From Flavobacterium gelidicaeli (GTDB taxonomy: Bacteria > Bacteroidota > Bacteroidia > Flavobacteriales > Flavobacteriaceae), in NCBI RefSeq assembly GCF_013294005.1, contig NZ_JABSNK010000010.1, positions 51,336 through 115,335 on the forward strand: a stretch of DNA of 64,000 nt, read 5' to 3'. Under the pieces are notes generated by a model that saw only the letters and a program-made list of their open reading frames with translations, did no database searches and was not told the DNA's origin. This document shows, one piece after another, positions 7,846 through 17,543 of this stretch (its first letter is position 1; each line of letters begins with the position of its first letter). The position numbers were made by a program, and so were the translations under genes.

Positions 7846-10800
7846 ATGCTTATGAAAAAGTTTTCTAGAATACATTTATCAATATTATTTTTCCTTTTTA
7901 ATATTGCTTTCTTTTATGGACAAGAAGATACTCCTAAAGAAGTTGGAGCGGCTTCTAGCGCTATTGAAAAGATTCAGGCTGCTGATCGATGGGTAGATAA
8001 GTTTTCAAATCAGGATTTGGTTGAGTTACCTATTGGAGTTCGCAATACAGTGAATAATGTTCAGTATTCTATAGGAATTACAAAAGCTGTTTTTTCGGCT
8101 GAGTATACTACTTTGACTGTTTTTTGTAGGGTAGATATTCCGCAAAAAGATAAAAACGGACAACCGATGCAACTGTTTTTTGGTGCAGATAATATTAAAT
8201 TATCACATTCAGGAGGTATTATTGGCGAAGCTAAATTAGTATTACTAGGTAATGTTGATATCCCTTTTAGCGAGAATAAATGGCAATTATCTTTATATGG
8301 TGGTTTTGATATGGCAACTGGCAATATAAATGATTTGACTTATGTTAAAATTGACTGTGATGGTTTCAAAGAAATGAAAATTTCTGGTGCTGTTGAATTT
8401 TCTAGAGATTTAATACTACCAATTGATCCTATAAGTAAAACAGTAAATGAAGGGCAAACGACTGTAAGTAAAACATTTTATAATGGTAAAACAAAGCAAA
8501 TTCCTAATAGAGTAAGAGGAGAATTTAGTTTTACTGCAAGTAGCTGGAATGATATTTTAGTGAATGTTAGTTTGCAACCTTTTGTCTTAAAGGACAAACG
8601 AAATGGTAAAGATTTTGAAGGGAATTTTCAGTTTTTAGTAAGTAACGCTGTACTTGATTTAAGTGATTTAAAGAACGATCCTTCGGTGATTTTCCCGGAA
8701 TATTATGCTAAAAATGCTCTTTTAGTACCTAGTGAACAATCTTGGAAAGGAGTATTTGTACAGGCATTTGATGTAGGTTTACCCAAGGAATTTCAAACTA
8801 CAGATACCGCTTCAAAAAACGAACGACTTCATGTAGGTGCCCAAAATCTTATTATTGATAAATTTGGTGTGTCAGGAACTTTTTATGCTGATAATGTTTT
8901 TCCATTAGATAGAGGTATTACTAGTAAAGAGAAAGCTTGGGCTTATTCATTAGATCATATAGATGTAACTATTGCGGCTAATACTTTTGTAAAGGCTAAT
9001 CTGAGTGGACAAATACTTTTACCTATCAGTAAAGCTGCTCCAGAAAAAAAGGAAGCTCCAGCAACAGTAACTCCGGCAACAACTCCGTCAGGAACAACAG
9101 CTGTAGTCAAAACACCAGAAACCAATAGAGCGGGTTTGTATTACAATGGGTTTATCTCTATGAAAGAACAACAGTTAATTGTTGTGACCAAAGATTCAAT
9201 TGCATTTGATATATGGAAAGCAAAAGCATTGTTACTCCCTAATAGTTCTATTGAATTAACGTTGACAAATGGGAAATTCTTACCTAAAGCAAATTTGAAT
9301 GGTACGATTTCATTTGGAACTAATAAAGGAGCAACAGATGATAAAGCTGTAGAGGGGAAACAAACTGTTGATTTTAAGGGAATATCTTTTGAAAATTTAC
9401 AATTACAAACCGTTTCTCCTATTATTTCTGTTCGAAATATGGGGTATAAAGGTACAGTTGCCTTTGGTAATTTTCCCGTTTCAATAGGTAATATTAATGT
9501 AGCAATCAATGGAGATGATTCACGTATTGATTTTGATTTAGGAATCAACTTAATGGATGCTATTGGAGCAGGAGCAACCGCTCGAATTGGGATAAAAGGG
9601 AAAATGTATGATGATGGTTTTAGGCAAAGGTGTAAGTATGACGGCTTAGATTTATCTGCTATTGCTATTAATTGTAAATTTAGTGGATTGACCATAAAAG
9701 GAAGTCTTATCTTAATGGAAAAAGACCCCATATATGGTAATGGATTTAATGCTGATCTAGAAGTTGATGTAGCTGGTGTAGTTAATGTAAAATCGAAAGC
9801 AATATTTGGTCGAACAACCTTCAGATATTGGTATTTTGATGCGGCTGTAAAGTGGCCTCCAGTGCCATCACCATTTATGATTACTGGTTTTGGTGGAGGA
9901 GCCTATTACAAAATGCATCGAAATGAAGATATAGCCATTGGAGATTTTTCTCCGTCAGGATTGAGTTATACTCCTGATGAAAAAGTTAGTCTAGGAGTAA
10001 AAGCATTAATTTACTTTAATATTGGTTCAGAAGCAGTATGTGATGGTGAGGCTGGATTTGAAATTGCTTTTAATTCTAAAGGAGGTATAAATAGGTTAGC
10101 AATTTTTGGAAAAGCAAATGTTATATCTAAGATTCCAGGAGTAAAAAATATAGGAGGCTTAATGGCAAAAGTTGCATCCAATGCTGAAGCAAAGAAAAGT
10201 TTTATGGGGGTAAAAGATACTGACCTTGAAGGATCTTTTGCTAGTAAATATATTCCTAAAGCTAAAGAATCCATTCCTGGAGACTTGTCCGCTGAAGTAG
10301 GAATTAAAATGGCAGCAGCTATTGAATTTGATTTTCAGAATAATTCGATACACGCCACTACAGATGTTTATATTAATACGCCAGGGAACTTTTTATCAGG
10401 TATAGGACCGGGTGGACGAGCAGTTTGGGGAGTTTTTCACAAAGATTCAAAGGATTGGTACATGTACATGGGAACACCAGATGATAGATGTGGAATAAAA
10501 ATAGGAGTAGCTGGAGTATTTTTAAAAACTACAAGTTATTTTATGGCTGGTACATTACTTCCTGGAAGTCCACCACCACCAGCAGTAGTGGCACAAATTT
10601 TAGGTGTAGATGCTAAAGAATTAGATTACATGCGTGACGAGAACGAGTTAGCAAATGGAGGAGGTCTAGCCTTTGGAGCGAGCTTAGAATTTGATACAGG
10701 TGACTTAAGTTTCTTACTTTTTTATGCCCGTTTTCAAGCAGGTATGGGATTTGATATTATGCTAAAAGATTATCAAGAAGCAAGATGTTCAAATACAGGA

Positions 10801-12528
10801 GATCAAGTGGGGATAAATGGATGGTATGCTAACGGACAATCTTATGCCTACTTGCAAGGAGAATTAGGTATTAGGGTTAAATTATCTTTTTTGAAATTTA
10901 AGATTCCAATTATATCTGGTGCAGCTGCAGTATTGTTGCAAGCTAAGTTACCAAACCCAGTATGGATGCGTGGCTATGTTGGAGGGAATATGAACGTTTT
11001 AGGCGGATTAATAAAGGGTAAATTTCGTTTTAAATTTGAAATTGGAGAAGAATGTGTGTTTGAAAATGCTTCACCTCTAGGAGGACTCAAATTAATCACA
11101 GATCTAACTCCAAAACAAAATGCAACTGATACAGATGTTTTTGTAATCCCACAAGCAGCATTTTCTATGAAAGTAAATGAAGCGTTTATAATTCCTGAAG
11201 ACCAAGGTGATGTTACCTACAAAGTTATTTTAGAACGTTTTAAAGTTTTAGATGGTACAGTTGAAATACCTGGTGTTTTAAAATGGAATTTAACTAAAGA
11301 TAAAGCGAACTTTGTATCAACTGACATCTTACCTCCAAATAAAGAGTTTAAAGTACAAGTTGAAGTTAGTTTTCAAAAGATGACTAACGGTGTTTTTCAA
11401 CCTATCAAAGTTGATGGGCAAATAGCGAAAGAGTTTGAAGAAAGGTCTTTTACTACAGGTGGTGCCCCTAGTTATATTCCGCTTAGTAATATTCAATATT
11501 CGTATCCTGTTGTGGAGCAGAAATACTTTTTAGAGGAAGAATATCCAAAAGGATATATTCAGTTAACGCGTGGTCAAGATTATTTATTTGATGATAATAA
11601 TTGGGAAACGAAGATCAAGTTAAATGAAGAAGGTTCTAATAATTCAAAAGAGACTGCTTTTAACTACGATAAAAGTTCAAACGAGGTTTATTACGAATTA
11701 CCAAATATTAGTCAAGAAAAAAAGTATGGTTTTACTATTTTTAGTAGTTTAAAACAAATAGCAGAAGATAAAAATAATACAACAGCTGCAAAAGTGAACA
11801 CAATTAATAATGATGAAAATGATATTCAAATTAAAGAAAATCAAGCAGACGATCTTTCAAAAGACAATGGAACTATTGAACGATTATCGTATTCATTTAG
11901 TACAAGTAAATACAAAACATTTGCATCAAAAATGAATTCGATAAACACTCAAAGTTATAATTTTGGAGTGCTGTATTCAGATGTAATTTACCTAACTAAT
12001 ACAATTTCTAGTCAAGAAGCTTTTGATGTGGTTGAACTTCAAGGAGTGAATTATAGTGATAATAAACCTATTGTTACAGCTAAGTCAAAATTAAATGATG
12101 ATTATTATTTAAAAGATATTTATCCTTATTTATATAAAAACTACCCTATAAATAATGTTTATTCTATCAAATCGAGAGATACAGATGAGTTAGGAGTGAT
12201 CCCATCAAAGGCAATACCTCTAAATGCATATTACATGACAAGTATTGAAAATGATATAAACCAATCTTGGACTAAAAGTAATTTTCCTTTTAAGTATAAT
12301 ATGCCTTTGGTTTACAAATCGGATTGGGTTGATTTAAATAATCAAATAGTTAATGACTATATTAATGGTATTACACAGAGTTATGAACTAGCTCAGTTTT
12401 TTATAAAAAACAACTATCTATTTATGAGATATGGAGATTATGAAATAACAATGCAGTATCAATTACCAGGAGATAAAAAGACAACTGATTATACTTATAA
12501 GTTTAGGAATAATAATAAGTTTAGATAA
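7846..12528 (+). CDS. Giant exported protein of unknown function (1560 aa)
   Basis: The signal peptide is MKKFSRIHLSILFFLFNIAF...YGQ; an in-frame ATG at 7852 is as good a start as 7846. The mature part begins with a helical segment, then a long beta-rich region with repeated GxGxxFxAxxxx and NGTISFGTN-like strands (about residues 350-1070), a Pro/Thr/Ala-rich linker near residues 400-420, and a C-terminal region with Ig/fibronectin-like patterns (about 1090-1200). No T9SS CTD or enzyme motif was found. It follows the barrel gene by 98 bp and is followed by a strong terminator. Large proteins of this kind sit beside PKD and polymorphic-toxin genes in Bacteroidota in my recollection; this is not verified. 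Confidence 0.6.
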   Translation: MLMKKFSRIHLSILFFLFNIAFFYGQEDTPKEVGAASSAIEKIQAADRWVDKFSNQDLVELPIGVRNTVNNVQYSIGITKAVFSAEYTTLTVFCRVDIPQKDKNGQPMQLFFGADNIKLSHSGGIIGEAKLVLLGNVDIPFSENKWQLSLYGGFDMATGNINDLTYVKIDCDGFKEMKISGAVEFSRDLILPIDPISKTVNEGQTTVSKTFYNGKTKQIPNRVRGEFSFTASSWNDILVNVSLQPFVLKDKRNGKDFEGNFQFLVSNAVLDLSDLKNDPSVIFPEYYAKNALLVPSEQSWKGVFVQAFDVGLPKEFQTTDTASKNERLHVGAQNLIIDKFGVSGTFYADNVFPLDRGITSKEKAWAYSLDHIDVTIAANTFVKANLSGQILLPISKAAPEKKEAPATVTPATTPSGTTAVVKTPETNRAGLYYNGFISMKEQQLIVVTKDSIAFDIWKAKALLLPNSSIELTLTNGKFLPKANLNGTISFGTNKGATDDKAVEGKQTVDFKGISFENLQLQTVSPIISVRNMGYKGTVAFGNFPVSIGNINVAINGDDSRIDFDLGINLMDAIGAGATARIGIKGKMYDDGFRQRCKYDGLDLSAIAINCKFSGLTIKGSLILMEKDPIYGNGFNADLEVDVAGVVNVKSKAIFGRTTFRYWYFDAAVKWPPVPSPFMITGFGGGAYYKMHRNEDIAIGDFSPSGLSYTPDEKVSLGVKALIYFNIGSEAVCDGEAGFEIAFNSKGGINRLAIFGKANVISKIPGVKNIGGLMAKVASNAEAKKSFMGVKDTDLEGSFASKYIPKAKESIPGDLSAEVGIKMAAAIEFDFQNNSIHATTDVYINTPGNFLSGIGPGGRAVWGVFHKDSKDWYMYMGTPDDRCGIKIGVAGVFLKTTSYFMAGTLLPGSPPPPAVVAQILGVDAKELDYMRDENELANGGGLAFGASLEFDTGDLSFLLFYARFQAGMGFDIMLKDYQEARCSNTGDQVGINGWYANGQSYAYLQGELGIRVKLSFLKFKIPIISGAAAVLLQAKLPNPVWMRGYVGGNMNVLGGLIKGKFRFKFEIGEECVFENASPLGGLKLITDLTPKQNATDTDVFVIPQAAFSMKVNEAFIIPEDQGDVTYKVILERFKVLDGTVEIPGVLKWNLTKDKANFVSTDILPPNKEFKVQVEVSFQKMTNGVFQPIKVDGQIAKEFEERSFTTGGAPSYIPLSNIQYSYPVVEQKYFLEEEYPKGYIQLTRGQDYLFDDNNWETKIKLNEEGSNNSKETAFNYDKSSNEVYYELPNISQEKKYGFTIFSSLKQIAEDKNNTTAAKVNTINNDENDIQIKENQADDLSKDNGTIERLSYSFSTSKYKTFASKMNSINTQSYNFGVLYSDVIYLTNTISSQEAFDVVELQGVNYSDNKPIVTAKSKLNDDYYLKDIYPYLYKNYPINNVYSIKSRDTDELGVIPSKAIPLNAYYMTSIENDINQSWTKSNFPFKYNMPLVYKSDWVDLNNQIVNDYINGITQSYELAQFFIKNNYLFMRYGDYEITMQYQLPGDKKTTDYTYKFRNNNKFR

Positions 12529-12618
12529 ATTGTTATATTATAAAAATAGCTTTAATCATTTTAAAAAGACAGTTTACTAAATTTGTTTCGTCTTAAATTA
12601 TTGAATAAAAAAATTATT

Positions 12619-12653
12619 AAACACTTGCAAAATATTTTTGCAAGTGTTTTTTA
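12619..12653 (+). terminator. Intrinsic terminator of the 3931-12528 unit
   Basis: A 13-bp stem (12619-12631 with 12637-12649), a 5-base AT loop and a following T-rich run. It lies about 90 bp after the giant gene's stop. Confidence 0.85.
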
Positions 12654-13145
12654 TTGGTCATAGATTTGGATTTAAAACTTTGCAAATTATTGTACAAGTT
12701 TAGTAATTTGATAAATCTAGAACTGTATTAAATGGATGCAGTTTTAAGGTAGGGTTTAGATAAAATGAATAAATTAATAAGTCTATTTTTAATGCCATTG
12801 TTCCAGATTAAATCAATCGCAGGTTCTAGTACTTCGACTTCATTGTATCTTCTCTTTTTAGTCGTAAAATTAAATCACAAATGAATTATTTTTATTACCA
12901 ATAACGAGTCTCAATTTAGTTTTTGGTACATGGAACGAAGCCGAGCTGTAATAGGAGGGGCTTAGCTTAGATCGAACTAATCATTGGATTTTTTATAAAT
13001 TGTATTGACTTAAATTATGGATGCAATTTTTTAGATGAAAAACAGCTTTGAAAGTGACTTTATGATAAATTAATCTTAAAATAAGGTAAAATACCTTCAT
13101 AAAAGGATTAAATTGTACCTTTCTTAAAATTTAAAAGAATTTGGT
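12654..13145. other. Intergenic stretch without a recognisable gene
   Basis: About 490 bp of AT-rich sequence with stops in all frames. A slightly GC-richer patch at about 12930-12985 resembles eroded intergenic repeat sequence but has no copy that I can align in the window. It presumably holds the promoter of the molybdenum hydroxylase operon; I could not identify a convincing TAnnTTTG box. Confidence 0.4.
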
Positions 13146-13607
13146 ATGATCACATTAGTAGTTAATAAAAAGAAACACAGTCTAGACGCATCGCCAGAGA
13201 TGCCCTTATTATGGGCATTACGCGATACATTGGGACTTACAGGAACTAAATATGGCTGTGGAGTAGGAGCTTGCGGTGCATGTAAAATCTTAGTTAATGA
13301 CGAAGTTACCTACTCTTGTTTGACACCAGTTTCGGCTGCCGTTGGCAAAGAAATAACCACGGTAGAAGGAGCTACGCCTAACTTACAATTACTCCAAAAA
13401 GCATGGATCGAATTTAATGTCCCGCAGTGCGGATTTTGTCAGCCGGGTCAATTAATCGCTGCCACTTCCTTATTAAATTCCAATAGCAACCCTACTGATG
13501 AAGAAATCGATGACGCCATGAGTGGAAATATTTGCCGTTGCGGAACCTACCAACGCATCAAAAAAGCCATTCATCATACGGTTGAACTTAAAAAACAACA
13601 GAAATAA
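13146..13607 (+). CDS. (2Fe-2S)-binding subunit of a molybdenum hydroxylase (aldehyde oxidase / isoquinoline 1-oxidoreductase type)
   Basis: A 153-residue protein carrying two [2Fe-2S] sites. The N-terminal plant-ferredoxin-like site uses Cys38, Cys43, Cys46 and Cys58 (CGVGACGAC...). The C-terminal helical-bundle site uses Cys95, Cys98, Cys130 and Cys132 (CGFCQPGQ and ICRCGTY). This matches the small subunit of xanthine-oxidase-family enzymes, which passes electrons from the Mo centre. There is no FAD subunit gene, which fits the two-subunit IorAB-like enzymes that pass electrons to cytochrome c. The stop overlaps the start of the large-subunit gene by one base (TAATG). Confidence 0.92.
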   Translation: MITLVVNKKKHSLDASPEMPLLWALRDTLGLTGTKYGCGVGACGACKILVNDEVTYSCLTPVSAAVGKEITTVEGATPNLQLLQKAWIEFNVPQCGFCQPGQLIAATSLLNSNSNPTDEEIDDAMSGNICRCGTYQRIKKAIHHTVELKKQQK

Positions 13608-15790
13608 TGAGGGATATTCAAAACATAAGCAGGAGATCATTTATCAAGAATATAGGATTAACTTCGGGTGCATTGATCATTGGCTCTCATTTGTCTTTGT
13701 TTGCCAGTGAAACAGAATCCGTTTTGGCAGGTGCTTTTCAACCCAATTTATTTGTTGAACTACTACCCAACGGTGACTTAATTTTAGTTGCTTCTCGTTC
13801 TGAAATGGGAAATGGCGTTCGTACTTCCCTAACCTCTGTCATTGCTGACGAAATGGAAGCAGATTGGAATAGAGTGAGTGTTGAGCAAGCCATTGGACAC
13901 AAAAAATACGGTGATCAAAATACTGATGGATCTCGTTCTGTGCGTTATTTATACGAAGCCATGCGAAAAATGGGAGCGACGACTCGAATGATTTTGATCT
14001 CGGCAGCCGCTCAAAAATGGAAGGTTCCAGAATCAGAATGTCATGCAGAAAACCATTTTATAGTCCATAAAAACGGTAAAAAAATTGGCTTTGGAGTTTT
14101 GGTCGAAATAGCCAAAACCATTGAAGCACCAAAAGATATTATTCTAAAAGATCCAAAAGACTTTAAATACATCGGTAAAAACTTAAAAAGTATCGATGTC
14201 GAAAAATATGCCAACGGAAGCGCTGTCTTTGGACTCGATTTCCGTTTGCCAAATATGAAATTTGCTGCCATTGCGAGATGTCCAGTAACTTTTGGAACGG
14301 TAAAGTCCTTTGATAAAACCGAAGCCATGAAAATTCCGGGTGTCGAAGCTGTTTTTGAAATTGAACGCATTAAGACTCCTTTTGGCGCACTTGGCGGTGT
14401 TGCAGTTGTAGCAACCAACACTTGGGCTGCGTTTAAAGGAAAAGAAGCTTTGATTATCGAATGGGATAATGGTAAAAATGGCAGTTATGATTCGGTTAAA
14501 TACATGGAAATGTTAACCGAAAACGTCCACAAACCTGGTGTGGTGAGTAAAACCAGAGGTAATATCGAAGCCGCTTTTACCGCTTCCGCGAAAGTGATCG
14601 AGAGTACCTACCAATTGCCGCATTTGTCACACGCACCCATGGAAGTGCCCAACACTGTGGCTTGGGTCAAGGAAAACAGCTGTGAAGTTTGGTGCCCAAC
14701 GCAAAACCCACAAGCAGCACACGAAGAAGTAAAAAACTATTTGGGATTTGATGATGAAAAAGTAATCATCAACGTTACCTTACTAGGTGGTGGTTTTGGC
14801 CGAAAATCAAAACCTGATTATGTGGTTGAAGCAGCTATAATATCCAAATCCATAAAAGCCCCCGTTCAAGTAGTTTGGACTAGAGAAGATGAAACGCAAC
14901 ACGGTTATTATCACACCGTAAGTGCACAATATATGAAAGCGTCGCTGGACGAAAAAGGAAATGTAACCGGTTGGTTGCATCGTTTTGCTTTTCCACCTAT
15001 CAAATCAACTTTTGATCCTACGGCAGATTATCCAAATGGTTGGGAAATCGAATCGGCTTCTGAAGTTCCTTTCGGTATTAAAAACTTTCAAATCGAAGTA
15101 GGTCAAGCGCCTGCCATGGTACGAATTGGATGGTTGCGCTCAGTAATTAACATTCCGCACGGATTTTCGATCAATGTTTTCACAGATGAGTTGGCCCATG
15201 CCGCAAACCAAGATCCTTTGGCTTTTAATCTAAAATTATTAGGCGAAGACAACACTCCAGAAAACGATAAAAGCAATAAATTCAGTGCTACTCGATTGAA
15301 GAATGTGTTGAAAAAAGCAGCAGAAAATGCGGGTTGGGGCAAGCCGCTTCCAGAAGGGCACGCTCAAGGATTGGCCGTTCATTATAGTTTCATGTCTTAT
15401 GTAGCCTCAGTTGTTGAAGTTTCTATGGTAGAGGGTATTGTAAAAATTCACAAAGTGAATACCGTCATTGATTGCGGAATAGTAGTCAACAAAAACACGG
15501 TTATCGCACAAATGGAAGGTGCTGCTATTTTTGGAATGTCACTCGCTTTTTACGGAAAAATAACCGCCAAAGACGGTGCGATTGAGCAAAGTAATTTTGG
15601 TGATTATCGAATGGTTCGAATGAATGAAGCTCCTAAAATCGAGGTCGAAATTGTAGAAAGTACTGCACCACCAACAGGAGTGGGTGAGCCGGGTGTTCCT
15701 GTGATTGCTCCTGCAATTGTAAATGCTATTTTTAAATTGACTGGTAAACGTTATCGCAATTTACCCTTGGCTGATTATGAATTGGTTTAG
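13607..15790 (+). CDS. Molybdopterin-binding large subunit (isoquinoline 1-oxidoreductase beta / aldehyde oxidase type)
   Basis: A 727-residue catalytic subunit. The N-terminus carries a Tat-like signal (SRRSFIKNIGLTSG) followed by a hydrophobic stretch, so the enzyme is probably exported folded with its cofactor. GGGFGRKS near residue 394 and the C-terminal GVGEPGVP, whose Glu694 is the expected catalytic base, are the Moco-binding and active-site motifs of the xanthine-oxidase family. The substrate cannot be read from sequence; aldehydes or N-heterocycles are usual. It is co-transcribed with the Fe-S subunit. XdhC and a MobA-like protein downstream would mature its cofactor. Confidence 0.92.
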   Translation: MRDIQNISRRSFIKNIGLTSGALIIGSHLSLFASETESVLAGAFQPNLFVELLPNGDLILVASRSEMGNGVRTSLTSVIADEMEADWNRVSVEQAIGHKKYGDQNTDGSRSVRYLYEAMRKMGATTRMILISAAAQKWKVPESECHAENHFIVHKNGKKIGFGVLVEIAKTIEAPKDIILKDPKDFKYIGKNLKSIDVEKYANGSAVFGLDFRLPNMKFAAIARCPVTFGTVKSFDKTEAMKIPGVEAVFEIERIKTPFGALGGVAVVATNTWAAFKGKEALIIEWDNGKNGSYDSVKYMEMLTENVHKPGVVSKTRGNIEAAFTASAKVIESTYQLPHLSHAPMEVPNTVAWVKENSCEVWCPTQNPQAAHEEVKNYLGFDDEKVIINVTLLGGGFGRKSKPDYVVEAAIISKSIKAPVQVVWTREDETQHGYYHTVSAQYMKASLDEKGNVTGWLHRFAFPPIKSTFDPTADYPNGWEIESASEVPFGIKNFQIEVGQAPAMVRIGWLRSVINIPHGFSINVFTDELAHAANQDPLAFNLKLLGEDNTPENDKSNKFSATRLKNVLKKAAENAGWGKPLPEGHAQGLAVHYSFMSYVASVVEVSMVEGIVKIHKVNTVIDCGIVVNKNTVIAQMEGAAIFGMSLAFYGKITAKDGAIEQSNFGDYRMVRMNEAPKIEVEIVESTAPPTGVGEPGVPVIAPAIVNAIFKLTGKRYRNLPLADYELV

Positions 15791-15882
15791 ATCGTCAAAC
15801 CTTTATACTATTAACTAGTAAAAATGGTAGTAAAATCAAACTATTGACAATTTTGCAGCAAGTAAGTTGTATACTATTTTTC

Positions 15883-16013
15883 AATTGCCTCCAGCTTTAG
15901 CTGGAGCAAAAATGAAGAACACAAAAAAGGCTTTAGCCCAAAGCATTGTTTTATTTGGCTAAAGCCAATTTTAAATAATACCAATTTCACCCCAGCTAAA
16001 GCTGGAGGCAATT
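15883..16013. repeat. 131-bp MITE-like inverted-repeat element
   Basis: Perfect 22-bp terminal inverted repeats (15883-15904 and 15992-16013) enclose a second, inner inverted pair (GGCTTTAGCC and GGCTAAAGCC). The whole could fold into a long hairpin. It lies in the gap between the oxidase large subunit and xdhC and would transcribe as a structured spacer. There is no coding capacity. Confidence 0.8.
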
Positions 16014-16147
16014 AATTTTAAAGAAACATCAGTACTGAACAGTTACTCAGTAGGACTTTGAAATCATAAACCATTAAGAAATAAAGATTCATTAAACCTG
16101 ATTTTCTTAATTGTTAAAATAATCATTTTATACCAAACAAGATTTAA

Positions 16148-16909
16148 ATGAACAATTGGCTTGCCTTATTACAAGATTTCAAAACCAAAAATACTCCGGT
16201 AGCTTTGGTAACTGTCACTCATATTTTGGGTTCAGCACCTTGTAGATTAGGTGCAAAGATGATTGTCGTAAATCATAAAGAATTTTACGGCACTATAGGC
16301 GGCGGAAAACTAGAATTTCAAGTTATAGCTGAAGCTGTAACAGCGATAAAAGAGAATAAAACAAAATATTTTAGTTATACTTTAGGCCCCGAATTTGAAC
16401 AATGTTGTGGTGGAAAAGTAGCCTTATTAATTGAACCTATGAATCAATCTCCTCAGTTGCATTTATTTGGCGCAGGCCACATTGGCGTTGCTCTTTGCGA
16501 CATTATGAAAGACACCCCTTTTGGGATTCATCTGTATGATACTAGAGAAAACTGGCAAGAAATCATTGCCATTGATTCTTCAATAGCATACCACAATGAA
16601 CCGTTTGATTTATACAAACAAACCGTGGGCTGGGGCGATAACTGCTATGCGGTAATTATGACCCACGACCACAAATTGGATTTTGAAATAACCGCTTTGG
16701 CTTTGGCTTCCCAAACTAAATACATTGGTTTGATTGGCAGCAAGACCAAGAAAAATAGATTCAATGCTATGTTGATAAAAGAATTGGGAATGGCAGAAGG
16801 TATTGCGCCAGTACATTGTCCAATTGGACTAGACTTGGGGGGAAATACCCCCAAAGAAATTGCCATTAGCATTGCTTCTGAATTATTGAAGGTTTATTAT
16901 GGAAAATGA
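16148..16909 (+). CDS. xdhC: XdhC/CoxI-family molybdenum cofactor maturation protein
   Basis: A 253-residue protein. The N-terminal XdhC/CoxI domain has the signature GSAPCRLGAKM and GTIGGGKLE, and a CC pair (EQCCGGKV). The C-terminal Rossmann half (from about residue 105) has the nucleotide-binding start HLFGAGHIG and GLIGSKTKKNRF. XdhC binds Moco, promotes its sulfuration and inserts it into xanthine-oxidase-family enzymes. Here the client is the oxidase encoded just upstream. The gene overlaps the following MobA-like gene by 11 bp, indicating translational coupling. Confidence 0.92.
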   Translation: MNNWLALLQDFKTKNTPVALVTVTHILGSAPCRLGAKMIVVNHKEFYGTIGGGKLEFQVIAEAVTAIKENKTKYFSYTLGPEFEQCCGGKVALLIEPMNQSPQLHLFGAGHIGVALCDIMKDTPFGIHLYDTRENWQEIIAIDSSIAYHNEPFDLYKQTVGWGDNCYAVIMTHDHKLDFEITALALASQTKYIGLIGSKTKKNRFNAMLIKELGMAEGIAPVHCPIGLDLGGNTPKEIAISIASELLKVYYGK

Positions 16910-17540
16910 AACTGCTTATATACTGTTGGCAGGAGGGAAGTCAGAAAGAATGGGTTTTCCCAAAGGTTTATTGGTGTATAATAAAACGATTTGGATTTTA
17001 GAACAGCTCAATCGAATTGCTAATTCATCTATTACAACAGTATATATTGGTCTAGGTTATTATCACGAAGATTATTTTAGCGTAGTTCCCTGGTTCAAAG
17101 AGGCACAACACCGTTTTGTAAAATACAATAATTTAAAAGTCAAAGTTATTGTAAACATTACTCCAGAAAAAGGCTCTTTTTCGACTTTACAAGCCGTTTT
17201 GGCACAAATTCCCGAAAATCAAACTGTTTTAATTCAGCCGATTGATGTTCCTATTTTGAACATCGCAGAGCTAGAACAAATAATTAGTACTACCAATACG
17301 ATTGTCCAACCGCAATTCGAAGGAAAAAATGGGCATCCCATTCAGTTATCAGCTCTGTTTTGGAACCCGTTGTTGCAATTAAATACAACAGACGAACATT
17401 CTCGATTGGATTTTCAAATAAAAAAAAAGAATCCTGAACAGTGTACCGTAGTTGCTGTTCAGGATTCTTCTATAATTCGTAATCTCAATACGCCTGCAGA
17501 TTGGGAAAATTATACTCAAAATGTAGAAGCTTCTATATAA
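16899..17540 (+). CDS. MobA/MocA-like nucleotidyltransferase
   Basis: A 213-residue GT-A fold nucleotidyltransferase. The N-terminal nucleotide-binding loop reads LLAGGKSERMGFPKGLL, followed by VLIQPIDVPIL, which contains the metal-binding Asp, and NGHPIQLS. These features match MobA/MocA/IspD-like proteins that add CMP or GMP to molybdopterin. Next to xdhC, a MocA-type role (making MCD for xanthine-oxidase-family enzymes) is the best inference. It overlaps xdhC by 11 bp and converges on the cytochrome gene with a 3-bp gap. Its 3' coding region carries the minus-strand terminator at 17427-17469. Confidence 0.85.
   Translation: MENETAYILLAGGKSERMGFPKGLLVYNKTIWILEQLNRIANSSITTVYIGLGYYHEDYFSVVPWFKEAQHRFVKYNNLKVKVIVNITPEKGSFSTLQAVLAQIPENQTVLIQPIDVPILNIAELEQIISTTNTIVQPQFEGKNGHPIQLSALFWNPLLQLNTTDEHSRLDFQIKKKNPEQCTVVAVQDSSIIRNLNTPADWENYTQNVEASI
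17421..17469 (-). terminator. Minus-strand intrinsic terminator inside the MobA-like coding sequence
   Basis: A perfect 15-bp inverted repeat (17427-17441 with 17455-17469) with a 13-nt loop. Read on the minus strand it is followed by a T-rich run (the A-run at 17420-17428 on the plus strand). It lies about 75 bp beyond the stop of the minus-strand cytochrome gene. Confidence 0.85.
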
Positions 17541-17543
17541 TAA

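Noticed and set aside
13522..13710. Small plus-strand frame at the Fe-S/large subunit junction
   Set aside because: It is out of frame over two strongly supported genes.
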